Source of the DNA: Hyphomicrobiales bacterium
GTDB taxonomy: Bacteria; Pseudomonadota; Alphaproteobacteria; Rhizobiales; GCA-2746425
Direction of reading: 5' to 3'
Assembly (NCBI GenBank): GCA_002746425.1
Contig: NVXB01000049.1
Span: forward strand, 1-8,951
DNA length: 8,951 nucleotides
Under the pieces are notes generated by a model. It was not told the origin of the DNA and did no database searches. It was given only the letters and a program-made list of their open reading frames with translations. Made by a program: the position numbers and the translations under genes. Every line of letters starts with the position of its first letter. Position 1 is the first letter of the stretch. This document shows, piece by piece, positions 6,090 through 8,951 of this stretch.

Positions 6090-6970
6090 CTAGCTGTGCT
6101 CTAGCGCGCGAAAACACTGGATAATCCAATCCCCGACGGTACGCACAGAGTTGTTGCGCGATAAATCCGGTTGCGTCACCATCCAATAATCGGCCTGCAA
6201 CGCTTCAATGGGCGCAGAAAGCGCTGTGAGCTCCATTTCGGCGTTGCCAACAAAACACGGCAGCACCGCGACCCCAACCCCGGCATTGGCAGCGGCAACC
6301 ATAAGGTTGATGTTCATCAACCGCGCGGCAGGTGGGCGATCTCGCATCTGATCTCGCAACCAGCGCATGGTCACATAATGCTCTTGCTCTGCAACAAGGG
6401 CAGCGCCCGGTTCTCGCCAAGTTTGTGTGCGGCATAAAGCGCGCAATTAATCGAGCCGACACGTCGTGTAAGCCCAGTTTCAACCTCCGGCACGCCGTGC
6501 CGCACCAGAATTTCCGGTGCTCGGCTTTCAATGGGCGATGAAACATCACTCACAACCAACTCAATGGTCGGCCCGCCTTCGATAAGATGAAGGCCCCGTG
6601 CCAAAACTGCGGCGGCGGTTTCGCCGGCCCCTACCCTCACGGTTTCTCGCAAGCCGGTTAGCAAGCCAAGCGAGCGCTGCTCAAAACGCAGGCCAGCGCT
6701 TTCCACCCGGCGTGCCTCTGGCAAAAGCTCAGCGCCAGCAGCGGTAAGGTGATGCCCCTCGCGGCTACGTTCAAACAAGGGAATGCCCAGATCAGCCTCT
6801 AGAGCGCGAATACGCCGAGCAATTGTTGGTTGCGTCACGCCAAGAAAATCCGCAGCCTGGCGCAAACTACCAAGCTGGGCAAGCGCTAAAAAACACGTAG
6901 ATCGGACCAGTTCATGAAACGAATTTGTAACAGCCGGAACTATTTTACAATGTTTTTTCCTTTTCATCAT
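6090..6970 (-). pseudogene. LysR-type transcriptional regulator, frameshifted
   Basis: Two overlapping minus-strand frames together make one LysR-type regulator of about 293 residues, the normal family size. The first frame (start ATG 6970 or the adjacent ATG 6967) has the winged helix-turn-helix: ALAQLGSLRQAADFLGVTQ then PTIARRIRALEADLGIPLFER, residues about 29-68. This is followed by the beginning of the effector domain (VRVGAGET, 112-118). After YAAHKLGE (near residue 186) the frame is lost at about 6410-6416. Homology resumes in another frame with AALVAEQEHYVTMRWLRDQM and the domain 2 motif NAGVGVAVLPCFVG. The offset fits loss of one base. It could be a true mutation or a sequencing error; if true, the protein would keep its DNA-binding domain but not a complete effector domain. 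Location directly upstream of phnW suggests it controlled the phn operon, but it is equally divergent from a DMT gene and may have controlled that. Confidence 0.8.
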
Positions 6971-7008
6971 TGTGGGATAAAGCCGTAACAAGCCAAGTGA
7001 GCTCGCCC

Positions 7009-7936
7009 ATGTATCTGCCAATAATTGTAACCGTAAGCTCCATTTTGCTTTGAGCAGCGCTCAATGCCACCAGCCGGGTTCTGATGTTGAATTTCAACCT
7101 CGGTCCGTGATCCTACAGCTTTATCCAGCTATGCGCAGGCGGCCTTGTTTTATTAGCAGCAAGCGGGCGAGAATTTACCAATTTGGTGAGTTTTCGGCGG
7201 CAAAGAACCTGGCTTCTTGGCGTCTTAAGAGTGATTTCAGCTGCAATATACACCGCCGTACTGGCTTGGGTCAGCGTTATTAGAAGCAGGCATTATTGGC
7301 GCGATCAGCGTGCCATTGGTTACCATTGCCGTGATGCTGGTTTTCAATCGACGGCCAGCGCCTGGCGAGTGGTTGGGGCATTTACTGATACTCGCCTCGA
7401 TAACACTCTTATTGTCCAAGCTGGAAACAGAGCTTTGGTACGCCATTGTCGGGCTAATGGTGGTGAACGCCATAAGCATTGTCTCCATCGCCATATTGGC
7501 TGAGCGGCATCCAGATAATATATCTGATCAACCAAAAGTGCGGCTCAGATTTACAGGTGCTGTTTTGCTGGTAACGGCTGCGCTCTTCCTTGTTGCTCGC
7601 ATGGCACAAGAAGGTTTGGGCGAAAGCGGCATGGACCAAGGCGGCATAAATTGGCACCTTATCATCGCGGGTTGTGCCGTTGGTATCCTGCTGCGCGCGC
7701 CCTCCATGGTTTTGTCATTCTGGTCTATTCGGCTGGTTGGCGCTCAAAACTATATAGCCTCGATATCGCTGCTCCCACTCCTTGGCATGGCTTTCGAGCA
7801 AGCTGCTTTTGCTACTGGAATACTGGAAGTTTCGCGATTTCAAATAGGCGCGCTTTTTCTTGCCCTGGGCATTGTTGCGGGCACGATGCTGGTGCTGGCA
7901 GCGCGCACACTCACCACAAACAGCCCAAAAAAATGA
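7009..7936 (+). pseudogene. Second EamA/DMT-family transporter, disrupted by two TGA codons and a frameshift
   Basis: From ATG 7009 one frame reads MYLPIIVTVSSILL, a TGA (7051-7053, codon 15), AALNATSRVLMLNFNLGP, a second TGA (7108-7110, codon 34), then SYSFIQLCAGGLVLLAAS and on to ISAAIYTAVLAWVS. Homology then moves by one base near 7276-7282 to LLEAGIIGAISVPLVTIAVML and stays open to the TGA at 7934-7936. The composite is about 309 residues with two EamA repeats and roughly ten TM helices, the normal family size. Both TGA codons sit where tryptophan is expected (SILLW, GPWSYSF), consistent with TGG to TGA changes. The intact part from about 7277 holds roughly the last two thirds. The gene is divergent from the LysR gene across 38 bp and ends four bases from the converging Na/Pi gene. 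It is distinct in sequence from the intact DMT protein at 1070-1921. Substrate unknown. Confidence 0.8.
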
Positions 7937-7940
7937 CGCG

Positions 7941-8951
7941 TTAGGTAAGCCGGCTTTTCAGCAGAATGCCGCGCTTTTCCAGTATTGGATAAGCAAAGGT
8001 CGCAAAGCGAGAGTTGATTTCCTTCAGCGCACGAATGGTTTCCAGATGAATATCGCTACTGGCCCGGCTTTCGGGCGTACCACTGCTCAACCGGGCAAAA
8101 TGCTTGTCGTGGCTCTCACGCTCCAGTTGGCGCATGATCTCTTTTTCCTGCACCAGACTACGCGCAGACTCCAAATCGTCCGATACCAAAACATTCAGCG
8201 CGAGCTGCATATTGGCACTGACGCGAGCATGCAAACTGGTCAACTCGTTCCACCCCTCAGTGGAGAATTCCAGCCCATGGCGATGTTTGGCCAATGTTAG
8301 CGGCAACAGCTCCTTGGCGATAATATCGCCGACACGCTCCAGGCTGATGGCAATGCCGGTCAGTTCCACCGCGCGCTGCGCTTCTTCAGGGGTTAGCTCG
8401 CCCTGACTAACCTCGGCGATATAGAATTTGATGTCCTTATGGGCCTTGTTAACGTCCTTATCGAGTTGGCGAATACGGTTCACTTGCTCAGGATTAGCCG
8501 TGCTGAAAAAGTCCATCACCGGGGCTACCATGACCTCAACAATTTCGCTCATGCGCAGCAATTCGCGCGTCACACTGGCCAGCGCAAGACCAGGGGTTTT
8601 GACAACCGCCGGATCCAGCGCACTGGCTGGCTTCAACTGATTTGCCTCTTCCTCATCATCGCGAATAAGCCCTTTCACCAGCGATAAAATCGGGCGGATG
8701 AAAGGCAGGCAAAGCACCACCAGCACTGCGTTAAACAAGAAGTGGAAATTGACCAATTGACGATCGGCACTGGCACCCAGTTTTTCCAACGGTATCTCAA
8801 AGGCAGAGAGCGCAGCCAAAGCGGCCAACGCGCCAACAATGCGAAAAATGAAATTGGCAGCAGTCACATGACGGCCAAAGATATGGCCATCGCGGGACAG
8901 CCACACAGCCACCAACCCGCCACCAGCATTGGCACCCAGCACCAGCGGCAA
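7941..8951 (-). CDS. Na+/phosphate cotransporter family protein with PhoU-like C-terminal domain, N-terminus cut by window edge
   Basis: 336 residues are visible; the first codon in the window is an internal leucine, so the N-terminal membrane half is missing. Visible residues 1-95 are the end of the Na/Pi cotransporter domain: LGANAGGG (5-12) stands where the family usually has a GANIGTT-like motif, and VNFHFLFNAVLVVLCLPF (67-84) carries the conserved His70 and Asn74 of the second repeat. After a charged linker (97-106), residues about 115-330 form a soluble helical PhoU-like domain, with helices such as RIRQLDKDVNKAHKDIKFYIAEV and AISLERVGDIIAKELLPL. This architecture is that of E. coli YjbB, reported to export phosphate with sodium. 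It therefore may adjust cytoplasmic phosphate; direction here is inference. It converges on the broken DMT gene with a four-base gap and no visible terminator. Confidence 0.88.
   Translation of the reverse strand: MPLVLGANAGGGLVAVWLSRDGHIFGRHVTAANFIFRIVGALAALAALSAFEIPLEKLGASADRQLVNFHFLFNAVLVVLCLPFIRPILSLVKGLIRDDEEEANQLKPASALDPAVVKTPGLALASVTRELLRMSEIVEVMVAPVMDFFSTANPEQVNRIRQLDKDVNKAHKDIKFYIAEVSQGELTPEEAQRAVELTGIAISLERVGDIIAKELLPLTLAKHRHGLEFSTEGWNELTSLHARVSANMQLALNVLVSDDLESARSLVQEKEIMRQLERESHDKHFARLSSGTPESRASSDIHLETIRALKEINSRFATFAYPILEKRGILLKSRLT

Noticed and set aside
6971..7021. LysR start at TTG 7021
   Set aside because: It would overlap the divergent DMT start at 7009, adds 17 residues of no family likeness, and the ATG pair at 6965-6970 fits the normal LysR length.
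7276..7282. Programmed ribosomal frameshift in the second DMT gene
   Set aside because: There is no convincing slippery heptamer with a following structure, and two upstream stop codons already break the frame.
7009..7936. TGA read as tryptophan (recoded genome, genetic code 4) to explain the in-frame TGA codons
   Set aside because: PhnW ends at TGA in the expected place, and reading through it would run far into phnA in the wrong frame. The same DMT gene also has a frameshift and uses TGG for Trp, so gene decay is simpler.
1..8951. CRISPR arrays, insertion sequences, integrases, tRNA or rRNA genes
   Set aside because: I saw no regularly spaced repeats, transposase-like proteins, terminal inverted repeats or tRNA-like sequences in the window.

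Overview
The window reads as a chromosomal segment of a Gram-negative, most likely alphaproteobacterial, heterotroph. This is inferred from the gene set (phnW-phnA-phnY as in Sinorhizobium meliloti, a LysR regulator, a Na/Pi-PhoU protein) and the moderate-GC Proteobacteria-like proteins. No rRNA, tRNA or marker gene fixes the taxon.

Layout, left to right. (1) 1-245, minus: the N-terminal part of a short-chain dehydrogenase cut by the window edge. It is divergent from (2) 366-1073, plus: a HAD-superfamily phosphatase. (3) 1070-5926, minus: a compact four-gene operon read phnW (5926-4724), phnA (4673-3420), phnY (3383-1929), then a 10-TM EamA/DMT transporter (1921-1070). (4) 5927-6089: the operon's AT-rich control region, with a good sigma70-like promoter and several dyads. 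(5) 6090-6970, minus: a LysR-type regulator broken by one frameshift. (6) 7009-7936, plus: a second EamA/DMT transporter gene, divergent from the LysR gene and broken by two in-frame TGA codons and a frameshift. (7) 7941-8951, minus: the C-terminal 336 residues of a Na+/phosphate cotransporter with a PhoU-like tail, cut by the right edge.

The core is the hydrolytic three-step route for 2-aminoethylphosphonate (AEP). PhnW transaminates AEP with pyruvate to phosphonoacetaldehyde and alanine. PhnY oxidises the aldehyde to phosphonoacetate with NAD+. PhnA cleaves the C-P bond to acetate and phosphate. The route can supply N, C and P. All catalytic residues I could place in the three enzymes are present, so the pathway looks functional.

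The most notable points are the DMT transporter as the operon's last gene and the only intact transporter beside the pathway in this window, an unusual set of palindromes over the phnW promoter, and the joint decay of the adjacent LysR/DMT pair. I found no CRISPR array, insertion sequence, integrase, attachment site or RNA gene. Nothing here proves a wholly new system.
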